Source: Vibrio sp. 99-70-13A1 (GTDB lineage Bacteria; Pseudomonadota; Gammaproteobacteria; Enterobacterales; Vibrionaceae). From it: a stretch of DNA of 64,000 nt. The number at the start of each line of letters is the position of its first letter. Position 1 is the stretch's first letter. The stretch is from NCBI RefSeq assembly GCF_013114625.1, contig NZ_VTXD01000002.1:307712-371711 (forward strand). The letters run 5' to 3'. Below, one piece after another: positions 24,637 to 33,532 of this stretch. The notes beneath the pieces are model-generated. The model was given only the letters and a program-made list of their open reading frames with translations. It searched no databases and had not been told where the DNA came from. The translations under genes and the position numbers were made by a program.

Positions 24637-25032
24637 ATGAATATCCCTACTCCCCACAACCATCAACAGTGCCAAGTATGCTGCCACAATTTTTTTACTC
24701 ACAGCCCTATCAGCTTTGACGTTATAGGTGAGCGAGAGATCCTCGCGAAGATTGTACCAACAGATAAAGTGGAGGGCTACGATGGGATTATGCAGGGAGG
24801 TATTGTGACCACGTTACACGACTGTGCAATGCTGCACTGCTTATTCAATCATGATATCCACGCGATGACGGTTAGCTTAGCCTCTAGATTTCATCACCCA
24901 ATATACATTGGCGAGCCACTCGAGATCCGAGCGACGTGGGTAAAAAGCAAACGTAATATTCATTTCTTACAAAGCCAGATAGTCCAACAAGGCAAAATGT
25001 GTTCATCGGCACAAAGCCAATTCATGTCATGA
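24637..25032 (+). CDS. PaaI-type hotdog thioesterase
   Basis: A 131-residue single hotdog-fold protein. YDGIMQGGIVTTLHDCAMLHCLF carries the GGxxxxxxD-type active-site helix of PaaI thioesterases, and MTVSLASRFHHPIYIGEPLEIRATW is the following beta-sheet. The N-terminus adds CQVCCHNFF with a CxxC, unusual for the family and perhaps metal- or redox-sensitive. It starts 28 bp from the divergent UPF0251 gene, with AAAGG as ribosome-binding site. The acyl-CoA substrate is unknown. Confidence 0.75.
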   Translation: MNIPTPHNHQQCQVCCHNFFTHSPISFDVIGEREILAKIVPTDKVEGYDGIMQGGIVTTLHDCAMLHCLFNHDIHAMTVSLASRFHHPIYIGEPLEIRATWVKSKRNIHFLQSQIVQQGKMCSSAQSQFMS

Positions 25033-25245
25033 AGCCGATTTAAGCCAGAAAGCTAAGCATCACTTAGGTACTAACCTTTACTGCTTTATGCACTGCCATG
25101 CAATTCTTGGCGTGGTATTAGCCATTACCTTCATGCTGTAATTACACAGTGAACTGATTGATATGCCATTTTTAACGAGCCCACTAAAGACATCGACTAG
25201 TGATCAGATACTGAGATGTATTTTCGAGTGCTTTTTCTTTAATAA

Positions 25246-25280
25246 AAAACTCCCTAGTACAATGTACCAGAGAGTTTTAT
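25246..25280 (-). terminator. Likely terminator of the BCCT transporter gene
   Basis: AACTC...GTAC and GTAC...GAGTT form an interrupted stem. On the minus strand it is followed by TTTTTTATT. It lies 30 bp after the transporter stop. Confidence 0.65.
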
Positions 25281-25309
25281 TGTAAAGCGTAGATTACCTA
25301 TTTAGGTAA

Positions 25310-26914
25310 CTAGCGTGATTCGTTAGCAGACACTTGAGTTTTATCCATTTCCGTCATTAAGCCTTTCAATAAGCTCACACTGCCTAACAGCAGGATAATC
25401 GTAAATGGCATCGCTGCAATTATTGTGATGGACTGCAGAGCTTGGATAGATTGAGTACCACCAATCCACAACATAACCATTGCAATAGCACCTGAAATAA
25501 CAGCCCAAACTACTTTTTGTTTCACTGGTACTTCTAACTTACCACCTGCTGTCATGCCATCAATTACGATAGAGCCCGAATCAAGCGTTGTTACAAAGAA
25601 CACGATGATCAATGCAACGGCGATAACAGATAAAATACTGCCGAATTGGTAAGCATCTAACATGTAGAACAAGCTTAGTGACACATCCGCAATACCTTGA
25701 TCCACACCAAGCTGCCCCACTTTATCCATCACTTGTTCGATAGCCACACCACCGAAAATAGACATCCAAGCGGTTGTTACTAATGTTGGAATAATCATGA
25801 CACAAAGCAAGAATTCACGGACAGTACGACCTTTAGAAATACGCGCTACAAACATACCGAAGAATGGTGCATACGCTACCCACCAAGCCCAGTAGAACAC
25901 AGTCCAACCATGCAGCCATGTGGTATCTTCACGTCCTGAGGTTTGGCTTAATGCAACAATGTTTTTCACGTAACCTGTCACTGCCGTAACCAAAGAATCC
26001 AGCACTGTAGTGAAATTCAATACAGCAATAAGACCAAGGAATACAAACGCAATAACCATATTTAAGTTACTAAGGAACTTAACGCCTCCGTCCATACCAC
26101 GCAGAACAGAAACAATCGCTAAGCCCATAATCAAGACGATGATAGCTTGCTGAAGGTAAATGTTATTTTCTAAACCGAAAACATGGCTAATACCACTTGC
26201 TGCCTGTGTACCACCTAAACCCAGTGATGTCGCAAGACCAAATAAAGTCACTAATACTGTCAGTACATCGATAACATCGCCGGTTTTACCCCAAACGCGA
26301 TCACCCAATAATGGATAAAACACTGAGCGCATTGATAGTGGCAAACCTTTGTTATAAACAAAATACGCAAGGCAAAGTGCCGTCATGCCGTAAATAGCCC
26401 ATGCATGTAAGCCCCAGTGGAAAACTGTTGCGCCTAATGCTAGCTCACGGCCTGCTTCTGTGTAAGGTTCTGCGTTAAGTGGCGTTCCGAACCAGTTAGT
26501 GAAGAAAGCCGTTGGCTCTGCAACACCCCAGAAGATAAGTCCAATCCCCATACCTGCGGCAAATAACATCGCAATCCATGACGCTTTAGAATAATCAGCC
26601 GTTGCATCTTCACCACCTAAACGAATTTTACCTAATGGTGAAAACGCTAGAATGATTGCAAACACTAGCAGGATGTTAGCTCCCCACATGAATAGGAAGT
26701 CGAAGTTTGATAAAACGGCGCCTTTGACTGAATCAATCGCGGCTTTTGCATCTGCTGCAGGTAAAGCAAGAAGAGTGACGATGAAGAGAATAGATAAGCC
26801 AACTGAGGCTACGAAAACTGTGTTATGGACATCCATGCCCCATTTACTGACGTTGTCTTGACCAACTTGATAGTCAGTAGAATCAATACTGTACTTTTTT
26901 GATTTAAAACTCAT
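25310..26914 (-). CDS. BCCT-family betaine/carnitine/choline transporter
   Basis: A 534-residue membrane protein with about twelve transmembrane helices. The BCCT signature region is seen in AAGMGIGLIFWGVAEPTAFFTNW and in WTVFYWAWWVAYAPFFGMFVARISKGRTVREF, where the Trp-rich helix forms the cation-binding box for quaternary ammonium substrates. In vibrios such carriers import glycine betaine, choline or similar solutes for osmoprotection. No choline-oxidation genes are adjacent, so substrate choice is open. It is a single gene, followed by a terminator. Confidence 0.95.
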   Translation of the reverse strand: MSFKSKKYSIDSTDYQVGQDNVSKWGMDVHNTVFVASVGLSILFIVTLLALPAADAKAAIDSVKGAVLSNFDFLFMWGANILLVFAIILAFSPLGKIRLGGEDATADYSKASWIAMLFAAGMGIGLIFWGVAEPTAFFTNWFGTPLNAEPYTEAGRELALGATVFHWGLHAWAIYGMTALCLAYFVYNKGLPLSMRSVFYPLLGDRVWGKTGDVIDVLTVLVTLFGLATSLGLGGTQAASGISHVFGLENNIYLQQAIIVLIMGLAIVSVLRGMDGGVKFLSNLNMVIAFVFLGLIAVLNFTTVLDSLVTAVTGYVKNIVALSQTSGREDTTWLHGWTVFYWAWWVAYAPFFGMFVARISKGRTVREFLLCVMIIPTLVTTAWMSIFGGVAIEQVMDKVGQLGVDQGIADVSLSLFYMLDAYQFGSILSVIAVALIIVFFVTTLDSGSIVIDGMTAGGKLEVPVKQKVVWAVISGAIAMVMLWIGGTQSIQALQSITIIAAMPFTIILLLGSVSLLKGLMTEMDKTQVSANESR

Positions 26915-27327
26915 AAATTATGATGTTCACATACCCGATTTAACGAATATAAGGACCAACTCCATATCCAGTGACTACTTGATTGGCTAGCCGCATCATA
27001 TAAAACGATATGATAAAACTTTGTGCTCAATCCCAAGCGGCGTATTGTAACACAAATTAAAGGTTCAAATTTGATGTGAGCACTCTAGCTTAAGATCTAA
27101 CAACAACCAGACAGAAAGATTTAAGCATCCTTATCAACCAAAACAACAAAAGCCTCCTAACGCGCCACGCATAACACCAATCATTAAAACGATGACTCGT
27201 TATCACTTTCCACGCCTCGCACATACGCAAGTGATATGTTATAACATACCAATAAACTATCTTTTTCGTTCGAGAGAAAGAGTGATAAAAGATTTAACGA
27301 CCTGATTGCTATGTAGGAAATGACTCG
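26915..27327. other. Intergenic region with one operator-like site
   Basis: 413 bp between the divergent BCCT and DUF1826 genes. I find no ORF. The only clear signal is the Zur-like palindrome at 27231-27253. Confidence 0.6.
27231..27253. promoter_or_regulatory. Zur-box-like palindrome upstream of the DUF1826 gene
   Basis: GTGATATGTTATAACATACC contains a perfect 14-bp palindrome TATGTTATAACATA at 27235-27248. It matches the gamma-proteobacterial zinc repressor Zur consensus (GAAATGTTATANTATAACATTTC class) in its TGTTATA/TATAACA core. It lies about 80 bp upstream of the DUF1826 start. Confidence 0.75.
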
Positions 27328-28008
27328 ATGAATGCCGCTTTAATTGAACAGCCACCCACTGACTTCTCACCAAAGAACAGTATTAAGCCATGTTTCAGCT
27401 CTGGCGATCACCCAACGGTTTTAAGTGATATCTACCAAGAACATCTCAATATAGCGATATGGCAACGTGATCACGATGAAGAATTAACTCATGCTGTCAG
27501 ACACTTTCTCGATCAGAATAAGAGTGTTAGCAAGTCTTTAACTCTCACCCCTGAAAATGCCTACGAGAAACTTGAGTACACGACAGACGGAACGGCACCT
27601 AAAGTACTATTAGAAAACATGGCAGAACTTGTAGACATGTATTGCTACCTATTCGATCTCAAGCAAGCAGGTTTGCGTTTAGCCACTCTAGATAACGCAA
27701 TGTGCCCTCGATTTCATGTTGATAAAGTCCCTTGCCGGTTAGTTTCCACCTACCATGGAATAGCAACACAATGGCTTCCGAATCATGTAGTAGACCGTTC
27801 AAAATTAGGGCATGGAAGTAATGGACAACCAGATTCTGTTTCTGGCTTGTACGCAAAAGATTCCCAGGTTCAACAAGTCTCTTGTGGCGATGTCGCACTT
27901 CTTAAAGGGGAGCTTTGGATTGGAAACGAGAATTCGGGGTTGGTTCATCGCTCACCAGCAATGCAAAACGAAGCAACAAGATTATTACTCACACTCGATT
28001 TCGGTTAG
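27328..28008 (+). CDS. DUF1826 domain protein, probably zinc-regulated
   Basis: A 226-residue protein of the DUF1826 family. Visible blocks are LSDIYQEHLNIAIWQRDHDEEL, DNAMCPRFHVDKVPCRLVSTYHG, and SCGDVALLKGELWIGNENSGLVHRSPAM. The CPRFHVD, H and E residues look like a metal-binding set reminiscent of cupin or dioxygenase-type folds. Function is unknown, but family members are often in Zur regulons and near COG0523 metallochaperones. The Zur-like box upstream supports induction under zinc shortage. It is monocistronic. Confidence 0.8.
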   Translation: MNAALIEQPPTDFSPKNSIKPCFSSGDHPTVLSDIYQEHLNIAIWQRDHDEELTHAVRHFLDQNKSVSKSLTLTPENAYEKLEYTTDGTAPKVLLENMAELVDMYCYLFDLKQAGLRLATLDNAMCPRFHVDKVPCRLVSTYHGIATQWLPNHVVDRSKLGHGSNGQPDSVSGLYAKDSQVQQVSCGDVALLKGELWIGNENSGLVHRSPAMQNEATRLLLTLDFG

Positions 28009-28021
28009 CCGATTACCGGAT

Positions 28022-28092
28022 TAACACCTATTAACTAAGTAACGCCTATTAGCTAAGTAACACCTTTTAACTGGATAACGCCTATCAATAAG
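28022..28092. repeat. Four imperfect 18-bp tandem repeats
   Basis: Unit TAACACCTATTAACTAAG is repeated as TAACGCCTATTAGCTAAG, TAACACCTTTTAACTGGA and TAACGCCTATCAATAAG in the 3' intergenic space between the convergent DUF1826 and GGDEF genes. Confidence 0.85.
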
Positions 28093-28168
28093 TTTGACGC
28101 AAAGAAGTGGCGCTTGAAAGCACATCAAATATAAGAGTGAAACTTGCGTCTGTAGACAACAAAATTCA

Positions 28169-29134
28169 CTATTCTATTAAGGTAATGTCAAAGACGGTCG
28201 AACGGTTTCGTCCCATCTCTTTGGAAAAGTAGAGCGCTTTATCGGCATGCTCTAACCAAGTTAAGTAGTTTGTTTGATTACTCGACACTTCACAAATACC
28301 TAGACTTATCGTGTACCTAACAGAACTGCCTTGGTACTCCACCATTGCGTTTTCAATACGCTTTCTTAGCCTTTCGGTGAAATAAAGAGCTTGCCCCGCG
28401 CAAGTTCCAGGTAAGATGATGGTAAATTCTTCTCCGCCATAACGACCACATATATCAGATGCTCTTGATGCCCTACGAAGCTCATCAGCCACATGACGAA
28501 TAACTTGGTCACCAACGGTGTGTCCGTAGGTATCATTAACTTTTTTAAAGTGGTCAATATCAAAGATAACAATCGATGACACAATGCCAGACACATGGCA
28601 CCTATTGAATTCTTTTTGAAGGCAGTTTTCCCAATAGCGACGATTGAATAACTTAGTTAAACCATCGGTACGGCTAAGGTCAGACAATTTTTGGTTCGAG
28701 TCAACAAGGTGAATCTTATTCTTAGCAATATCAGTCACATCATTCACAACAATGCTAACGTGTGAAACCTCACCATTTACAGAGGTAAGAGGCGAAAAAG
28801 TGACGTTTTGATGCATCTCTTCTAGCCCGTTAGAGATAGGGCTGAAGTTTTTGAATTTGAACAAATAAGGACGGTCTTCCCAACATGAAAAACTGCGGCT
28901 TTTGAGCTTAAACGAGGTATCCACCTTCCTTCTTACCCACTCTTCAGGAAGGTCCGTCACAACCTCAAATAAAGATTTACCTATGATCTCATTCGCTTTG
29001 ATACCGCTGTAAGACTGCATAAATGAATTCCAAGCATACACTTGATATTCACGGTCGATAACAATAAGTCCAGCATCAAGACCACCAATAATCTGCATTG
29101 CCCAATGCAAGTCACCTATATCTGTCGTATTCAT
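28169..29134 (-). CDS. PAS-GGDEF diguanylate cyclase
   Basis: A 321-residue soluble protein. The PAS sensor at about 12-125 includes GLIVIDREYQVYAWNSFMQSY. The GGDEF domain (about 155-318) has DGLTKLFNRRYWE, DIDHFKKVNDTYGHTVGD and the active-site RYGGEEFTIILPG. It should make c-di-GMP. It overlaps the upstream REC-CheX gene by 4 bp (ATGA), so the two proteins are translationally coupled and probably form one signalling pair. Confidence 0.92.
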   Translation of the reverse strand: MNTTDIGDLHWAMQIIGGLDAGLIVIDREYQVYAWNSFMQSYSGIKANEIIGKSLFEVVTDLPEEWVRRKVDTSFKLKSRSFSCWEDRPYLFKFKNFSPISNGLEEMHQNVTFSPLTSVNGEVSHVSIVVNDVTDIAKNKIHLVDSNQKLSDLSRTDGLTKLFNRRYWENCLQKEFNRCHVSGIVSSIVIFDIDHFKKVNDTYGHTVGDQVIRHVADELRRASRASDICGRYGGEEFTIILPGTCAGQALYFTERLRKRIENAMVEYQGSSVRYTISLGICEVSSNQTNYLTWLEHADKALYFSKEMGRNRSTVFDITLIE

Positions 29135-30129
29135 AATACCGTCTCTAAAATGTCGCCAATCGCGTTCAATGATTCATTGTGCATTAGAAAAATAACATCA
29201 CAGGCGAGATCGATGTCTTCACTTTTGTATACAAATTCAATGGTAAAAATGTCTTTGTCGTACCCAGAAAGAAATTGGTTACACCCAAGCGATTCTTGAA
29301 GTTGCTCTTTTTCCAAAATGATTGGCTGACGCAAAGAGATGGAAATATCAAGCTGCTTACTAAAAGAGACGAGGAACGATGAAACCGTGAGGTTGGCTAA
29401 ATCTAGAATTATCTCGCTCGTCGAGTTTTGGTCATTGCCGCTATTGTGATCACTACCACCATAAACTTGGGCAAGTTGACTAAGCCCATCACCATGTAAA
29501 CAAACCAGTGCTTCTCCATTGATACCGTGTCCGACGAAACGTTGTGAAACTGCGCGATACTCAGAGTGGTCAACAATGTCTTGTACTGTCATCTTCAATT
29601 CAGATTGATGCAAAGAAGCCACGTTTGGGATTGGCATCTCGATAAATTGACCAACTTGTTCAGAAATCAAAGAAGCACTTGTACCAAGCGCGACATTACT
29701 CATTTCTTTAATATTGGCGATGATATCAACTTGCGAGAGAGGTAAACGTTGAACAGGTTCTACTTTTGATGACGGAATCAGGTAGTCATCTAACAGTACA
29801 GCCAGCTCCATTGGGGCGAAGGGTTTATCTAAAAATGCGCTTGCTCCCAGCTCTATACAGCGACGCTGCGCTTGGCTTTGGATATCAGCAGAAACCACGA
29901 TAACTTTCGTTGGGTAAGTGTTCACTGGCAATGCAGCCAATACACCAAACCCATCTAAAACTGGCATGGTCAGATCAAGAAAGAGTAAATCTATAGGGTG
30001 AGTAGCGAGCATTTCCAGAGCCAGCTGACCATTCTCAGCTTGGAAGACCTTAAGATGAGATGATGTGTCCAGATGCCTAATTATTGACTTTCTAGCGATT
30101 TTTGAATCATCGCATACTAGGATATTCAT
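29131..30129 (-). CDS. Response regulator with CheX/CheC-like C-terminal domain
   Basis: A protein of about 332 residues. Its N-terminal receiver domain has MNILVCDDSKIARKS, phosphoacceptor LLFLDLTMPVLDG, VVSAD and FLDKPFAP. After a linker, the C-terminal half resembles a CheC/CheX-type domain (VSQRFVGHGINGEALVCLHGDGLSQLAQVYGG; EIILDLANLTVSSFLVSFSKQLDISISLRQP), a family that includes CheY-P phosphatases. It may sense or dephosphorylate a partner and steer the coupled PAS-GGDEF protein. MNILVCDDS at 30129 is the standard receiver start; an in-frame TTG at 30159 is less likely. Confidence 0.8.
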   Translation of the reverse strand: MNILVCDDSKIARKSIIRHLDTSSHLKVFQAENGQLALEMLATHPIDLLFLDLTMPVLDGFGVLAALPVNTYPTKVIVVSADIQSQAQRRCIELGASAFLDKPFAPMELAVLLDDYLIPSSKVEPVQRLPLSQVDIIANIKEMSNVALGTSASLISEQVGQFIEMPIPNVASLHQSELKMTVQDIVDHSEYRAVSQRFVGHGINGEALVCLHGDGLSQLAQVYGGSDHNSGNDQNSTSEIILDLANLTVSSFLVSFSKQLDISISLRQPIILEKEQLQESLGCNQFLSGYDKDIFTIEFVYKSEDIDLACDVIFLMHNESLNAIGDILETVL

Positions 30130-30159
30130 TGGCTGAGCAAATGTATTTATTGATAACAA

Positions 30160-30557
30160 GCCATCATGCCATATCTTTCAGATCAATGAGTTATGTGTTG
30201 TTTCATTTGTGACCAGAGGCTAAGTATTGGCGTCAAAAATCCGACCGCTATTACATAATCCTTAAGTAACTGACGTTTTTTACACCGCTTTATGTCTAGT
30301 CAGCTGATTTTAAAAGAAAACCGTGAACCAAAACAACACACTTTTCAAATGGCTTAGATTCTTCAACATCCGAAACACTCTCATTGATCGAAACCTCGAT
30401 CTCAACCGTAACTAGTATAGTTAATGAGCAAACAAGTTAATGGGTAAATGAGTAACATCGCACCTTGGTTCCGTTAGATACTTGATTATAGATTAACGCT
30501 TTGGCTTTGGTCATAGCTCATACGTCATTCCCATCAAATTCACAGCAGGAGTAATAC
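30160..30557. other. Intergenic region without recognised features
   Basis: About 400 bp between divergent genes. I see no ORF or strong palindrome. Short repeated phrases (TTAATGAGCAAACAAG/TTAATGGGTAAATGAG) occur at about 30420-30450. Confidence 0.5.
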
Positions 30558-30824
30558 ATGGATACCAGACTCACCATCAAAGAGTTTCTCAGAGTGTTCG
30601 ACTGTATTCGCACATCCGGAGAACAGTTAGACAATAAATACTTATTGGGGGAAGTATATGCGTGGCACGATTATGATGGGTACACATGCTGGCTGAGCTA
30701 CAAAGACGTTACTGTGACGCTAATGTTCCATGGTTCACTGAAAATCGAGTATGGCAAGCCAGCCAATTACTCTGATTTCATCAACCATTGCTCGACAATG
30801 ATTACGACTAACCCATTGAATTAA
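30558..30824 (+). CDS. Small conserved protein, DUF3081-like
   Basis: An 88-residue protein. LRVFDCIRTSGEQLDNKYLLGEVYAWHDYDGYTCWLSYKDVTVTLMFHG agrees with my memory of the DUF3081 family (a VFDKIR..G...F.L.GV.A..D.DGYT pattern) known from vibrios and shewanellae, function unknown. CAGGAGTAATAC supplies a ribosome-binding site. It sits 27 bp before the CIA30 gene and may be co-transcribed. Confidence 0.7.
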   Translation: MDTRLTIKEFLRVFDCIRTSGEQLDNKYLLGEVYAWHDYDGYTCWLSYKDVTVTLMFHGSLKIEYGKPANYSDFINHCSTMITTNPLN

Positions 30825-30851
30825 ATCAACCATTACATTAAAAACAAGCCC

Positions 30852-31472
30852 ATGAATGGTGTTTACATGAATCAAGGCCGCATGCATTACCCGCTCAAGA
30901 AAGTAACCTTACTATGCTTGTTACTCACTGGCTCTTTTCTATGCATTAGGGACGCTATTGCTTCAGGACCAAATATGATCGACTTTACACACCCAAACGA
31001 ACAATATCTGTGGACAGCGACTAACGACAACGTGATGGGAGGAATTTCAACAGGTCGCTTCATCTATGATGGTCAGTTGAGCCAATTCACGGGTGAGTTG
31101 TCGCTTGCCAATAATGGTGGATTCAGTTCAGTAAACCGGCGAATCGAACTTCAATCTAGTGAGGCAGATACCGTCGAACTAATAAGCATTGGCGACGGTC
31201 GTACTTACCAGCTAAGGCTCACGACATGGACAAACGGCTACCGAGTAAACTACAAACACGATTTCACCACCGTACAGGGAGAACGACTTAATCTCGTATT
31301 CCATCTAAGCGACTTTCAAGCTGTGTTTAGAGGGCGACTACTCAACGATGCGCCTAAATTGGATATTAACGAAGTTAAACAAATTGGCTTTCTAATCGCT
31401 GATAAGCAGCCACTTCCCTTTGCTCTGAACTTAGTTCAGATCCAGTTTCTAACATCAGCCCCTAAAAAATAG
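30852..31472 (+). CDS. CIA30-family exported protein
   Basis: A 206-residue protein (or 201 from ATG 30867). A hydrophobic segment at about 20-38 followed by IASG looks like a signal peptide. The mature part matches CIA30 (complex I intermediate-associated protein 30): MIDFTHPNEQYLWTATNDNVMGGISTGRF, a variable middle and a closing FLIADKQPLPFALNLVQIQF. This is a galactose-binding-like jelly-roll. The bacterial role is unknown. A link to complex I in Vibrio is unlikely, since vibrios use Na+-NQR. Confidence 0.8.
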   Translation: MNGVYMNQGRMHYPLKKVTLLCLLLTGSFLCIRDAIASGPNMIDFTHPNEQYLWTATNDNVMGGISTGRFIYDGQLSQFTGELSLANNGGFSSVNRRIELQSSEADTVELISIGDGRTYQLRLTTWTNGYRVNYKHDFTTVQGERLNLVFHLSDFQAVFRGRLLNDAPKLDINEVKQIGFLIADKQPLPFALNLVQIQFLTSAPKK

Positions 31473-31496
31473 GCGGGGTCAACTAGGTCCAGCTCC

Positions 31497-32498
31497 TCAA
31501 AAATCCAATAGCATTTCAAAGAAAGTGTGTCTGGATTCTGAACTATTATCTCTATGTGTCGCATACTCCACATGCGCATCAACAGTCGCTGATGGTGATA
31601 GGTTGATGCTCCATAGCGCATCAATTTGGTTTGGTACTATGGAATATCGTACATCAATAATACGCAACTCTTCCTCAGGTTCTTTAGCTAAAAAACCCTT
31701 TGAAAACTGGCTGAAACGTTCAATATCTTTAGCTTGTTGCGAATTCATATCCAGCCACGGAAAGTCCCTGCTCACATCTAGCTTTTCCATCGAAACTCCT
31801 GGGTATTGTTTTACTGACGAACCGACCCTAACAGCATCAACATAGTAGCGACCCTCGGTTTCGTAAATCACCTTCCAAACCAAAATATTGGCGAAACTTG
31901 GCTTAACTTCTAACTGAATTGGTACATGTTGTCGTGTTTTTGCCAATTGCCACCCCGCCGCTTCAGCACGCTCTCTTTGTACCATCCCAAGTGTTGGGTA
32001 AATCAAAGCCCAAAGAAAAGCCATACGTGCAAACCTAATGTTTCGTTTTAGCAGAGTGACGATGAGCAATATCAATATAGGAAGGGTGAACAAAGGGTCA
32101 ATCACTGACACTCTGTTCCAGGCATAACGTTCATTAGTTAAAGGCCAAAACAATTGAGTACCGTAAGAGGTACAAGAATCCAGCAACGCATGAGTGCTAT
32201 AACCTAGCGCGCTATAAAACCAACTTTGCTTAAACGAGAGTTCCTGCGATTTTCCGATCAGTCGATGCAAAACCAGAGCACAGATGAAGCTGCCAAGAGG
32301 AATAAAAAAGAGTGAATGAGTAAACTGCCGATGAAATTCTAAAAAAAGCAACGGATCACGATCAGATCGGATGAACACATCCAGATCAGGAGCCATTCCA
32401 GCAAGTAGCCCGAAAACGCCAGCGACGACTAAGTGTTGTTTTTTGCTCACCGATAGAGACAAAGAAGCGCCCAAAACACCTTGTGTTAATGGATCCAT
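31497..32498 (-). CDS. Membrane-bound metal-dependent hydrolase (YdjM/DUF457 family)
   Basis: A 333-residue protein. The N-terminal half has four to five transmembrane helices and the DUF457 signature: MDPLTQGVLGAS, MAPDLDVF, FHRQFTHSLFF and HALLDSCTSYGTQLFWP, whose His/Asp residues are probable metal ligands. The C-terminal 150 residues form a soluble, probably periplasmic domain not found in short YdjM proteins. In E. coli YdjM is LexA-regulated. I did not find an obvious SOS box upstream here. Confidence 0.85.
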   Translation of the reverse strand: MDPLTQGVLGASLSLSVSKKQHLVVAGVFGLLAGMAPDLDVFIRSDRDPLLFLEFHRQFTHSLFFIPLGSFICALVLHRLIGKSQELSFKQSWFYSALGYSTHALLDSCTSYGTQLFWPLTNERYAWNRVSVIDPLFTLPILILLIVTLLKRNIRFARMAFLWALIYPTLGMVQRERAEAAGWQLAKTRQHVPIQLEVKPSFANILVWKVIYETEGRYYVDAVRVGSSVKQYPGVSMEKLDVSRDFPWLDMNSQQAKDIERFSQFSKGFLAKEPEEELRIIDVRYSIVPNQIDALWSINLSPSATVDAHVEYATHRDNSSESRHTFFEMLLDF

Positions 32499-32652
32499 AA
32501 TTAACTCATTGATTGAATATGACTTAATAATAGATGCTCAGCTGAGCTTCACCACTAAACGAGATTAACGCCCTCAATTTTTCTATTTCGTATTCTATCT
32601 CAACCATACTTCATAAATATTTGAAGCATGACTGAGTTCGCTAGGAAACTAG

Positions 32653-32719
32653 AAAGCTACAAAGCTACAAAGCTACAAAGCTAGAAAAGCTAGAAAAGCT
32701 AGAAAAGCTAGAAAAGCTT
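32653..32719. repeat. Compound 8-bp and 9-bp tandem repeat
   Basis: Three exact AAAGCTAC units and one AAAGCTAG are followed by about four 9-bp AAAAGCTAG units. The array lies in the space between the DJ-1 gene end and the start of the DUF457 gene. Confidence 0.95.
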
Positions 32720-32749
32720 AAACTGACATACCACGACCATACTCAATTG

Positions 32750-33421
32750 CTATGACAATGAAGCAACTAACGCTTTACCTACTCCATGAGCACTCGGTGG
32801 GTTTTGACCGGTAATCACTCTTTCATCAACGATGACTAGCTCATGCCAAGGTTGCACTTTGCTAAAGCGAACCGCTTTGCGTGATAGTGACTCTTCCAGC
32901 AGAAATGGGATGTCATCGATCGTCCCAAAATCGATTTCTTCTTCACGAGTGAAGCCTGTAACCGACTTTGAAGCAAGTAAGCTTTCACCATTACTTAATG
33001 TGATTGGAAGTAACGCGGCAGGACCATGACATACAGCAGCGATAATGCCACCGTTCTCGTAATGTTTTGCAGACAGTTGAGCAAAGCTCAGATCCGTCGC
33101 TAGATCAGATAACAATCCAAAACCACCAGGGTAGAAAACTGCGTCATAATCATCAATATTGATTTGCGATACTGGAATGCTGTTATTGATTCGATTCTGA
33201 AAATCATCATCCGCAAGTACCGCGCTGTTTATCTCATCACTTTCTACATCAGTTCCATAAAGTGGGGCTTTTCCGCCTTCAATTGATGCAATTTCATAGT
33301 CAAACCCAGCGGCATTGAGTTCATGAATAACGTGAGTGATCTCTGGTGAGTAAGTACCGTTAGCTTGGTCTGTGTCACCTAGAGTTGCGTGGTTAGTTAC
33401 TGGAATTAGGATCTTTTTCAT
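32750..33421 (-). CDS. DJ-1/PfpI-family protein
   Basis: A 223-residue protein. The nucleophile elbow is AAVCHGPAALL with Cys at about residue 134, the upstream acidic residue is in DAVFYPGGFG, and TFEEE-like helix ends are present (TGFTREEEIDF). This is the Hsp31/YajL type, proposed to act on glycated or aldehyde-damaged molecules or as glyoxalases. It is divergent from the LysR gene by 111 bp, a typical regulator-target arrangement. Confidence 0.9.
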   Translation of the reverse strand: MKKILIPVTNHATLGDTDQANGTYSPEITHVIHELNAAGFDYEIASIEGGKAPLYGTDVESDEINSAVLADDDFQNRINNSIPVSQINIDDYDAVFYPGGFGLLSDLATDLSFAQLSAKHYENGGIIAAVCHGPAALLPITLSNGESLLASKSVTGFTREEEIDFGTIDDIPFLLEESLSRKAVRFSKVQPWHELVIVDERVITGQNPPSAHGVGKALVASLS

Positions 33422-33496
33422 TATGGCTTCCTTGAATACGTTGAGTTCGAAAAAGATATTAATTCAAAACCATTTGACTGATAATACCGATAATTA

Positions 33497-33511
33497 GCAA
33501 AAGATTATTGC
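33497..33511. promoter_or_regulatory. Possible LysR-type binding site
   Basis: GCAA-N7-TTGC dyad between the DJ-1 and LysR genes, 21 bp before the LysR start codon. LysR-type autoregulation at such sites is common, but this is a short match and tentative. Confidence 0.35.
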
Positions 33512-33532
33512 CATATAGCAAAGATAGAAACT

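Noticed and set aside
30852..31472. A role of the CIA30 protein in respiratory complex I assembly
   Set aside because: It has a signal peptide, and vibrios generally use Na+-NQR; the domain name reflects the eukaryotic founding member only.
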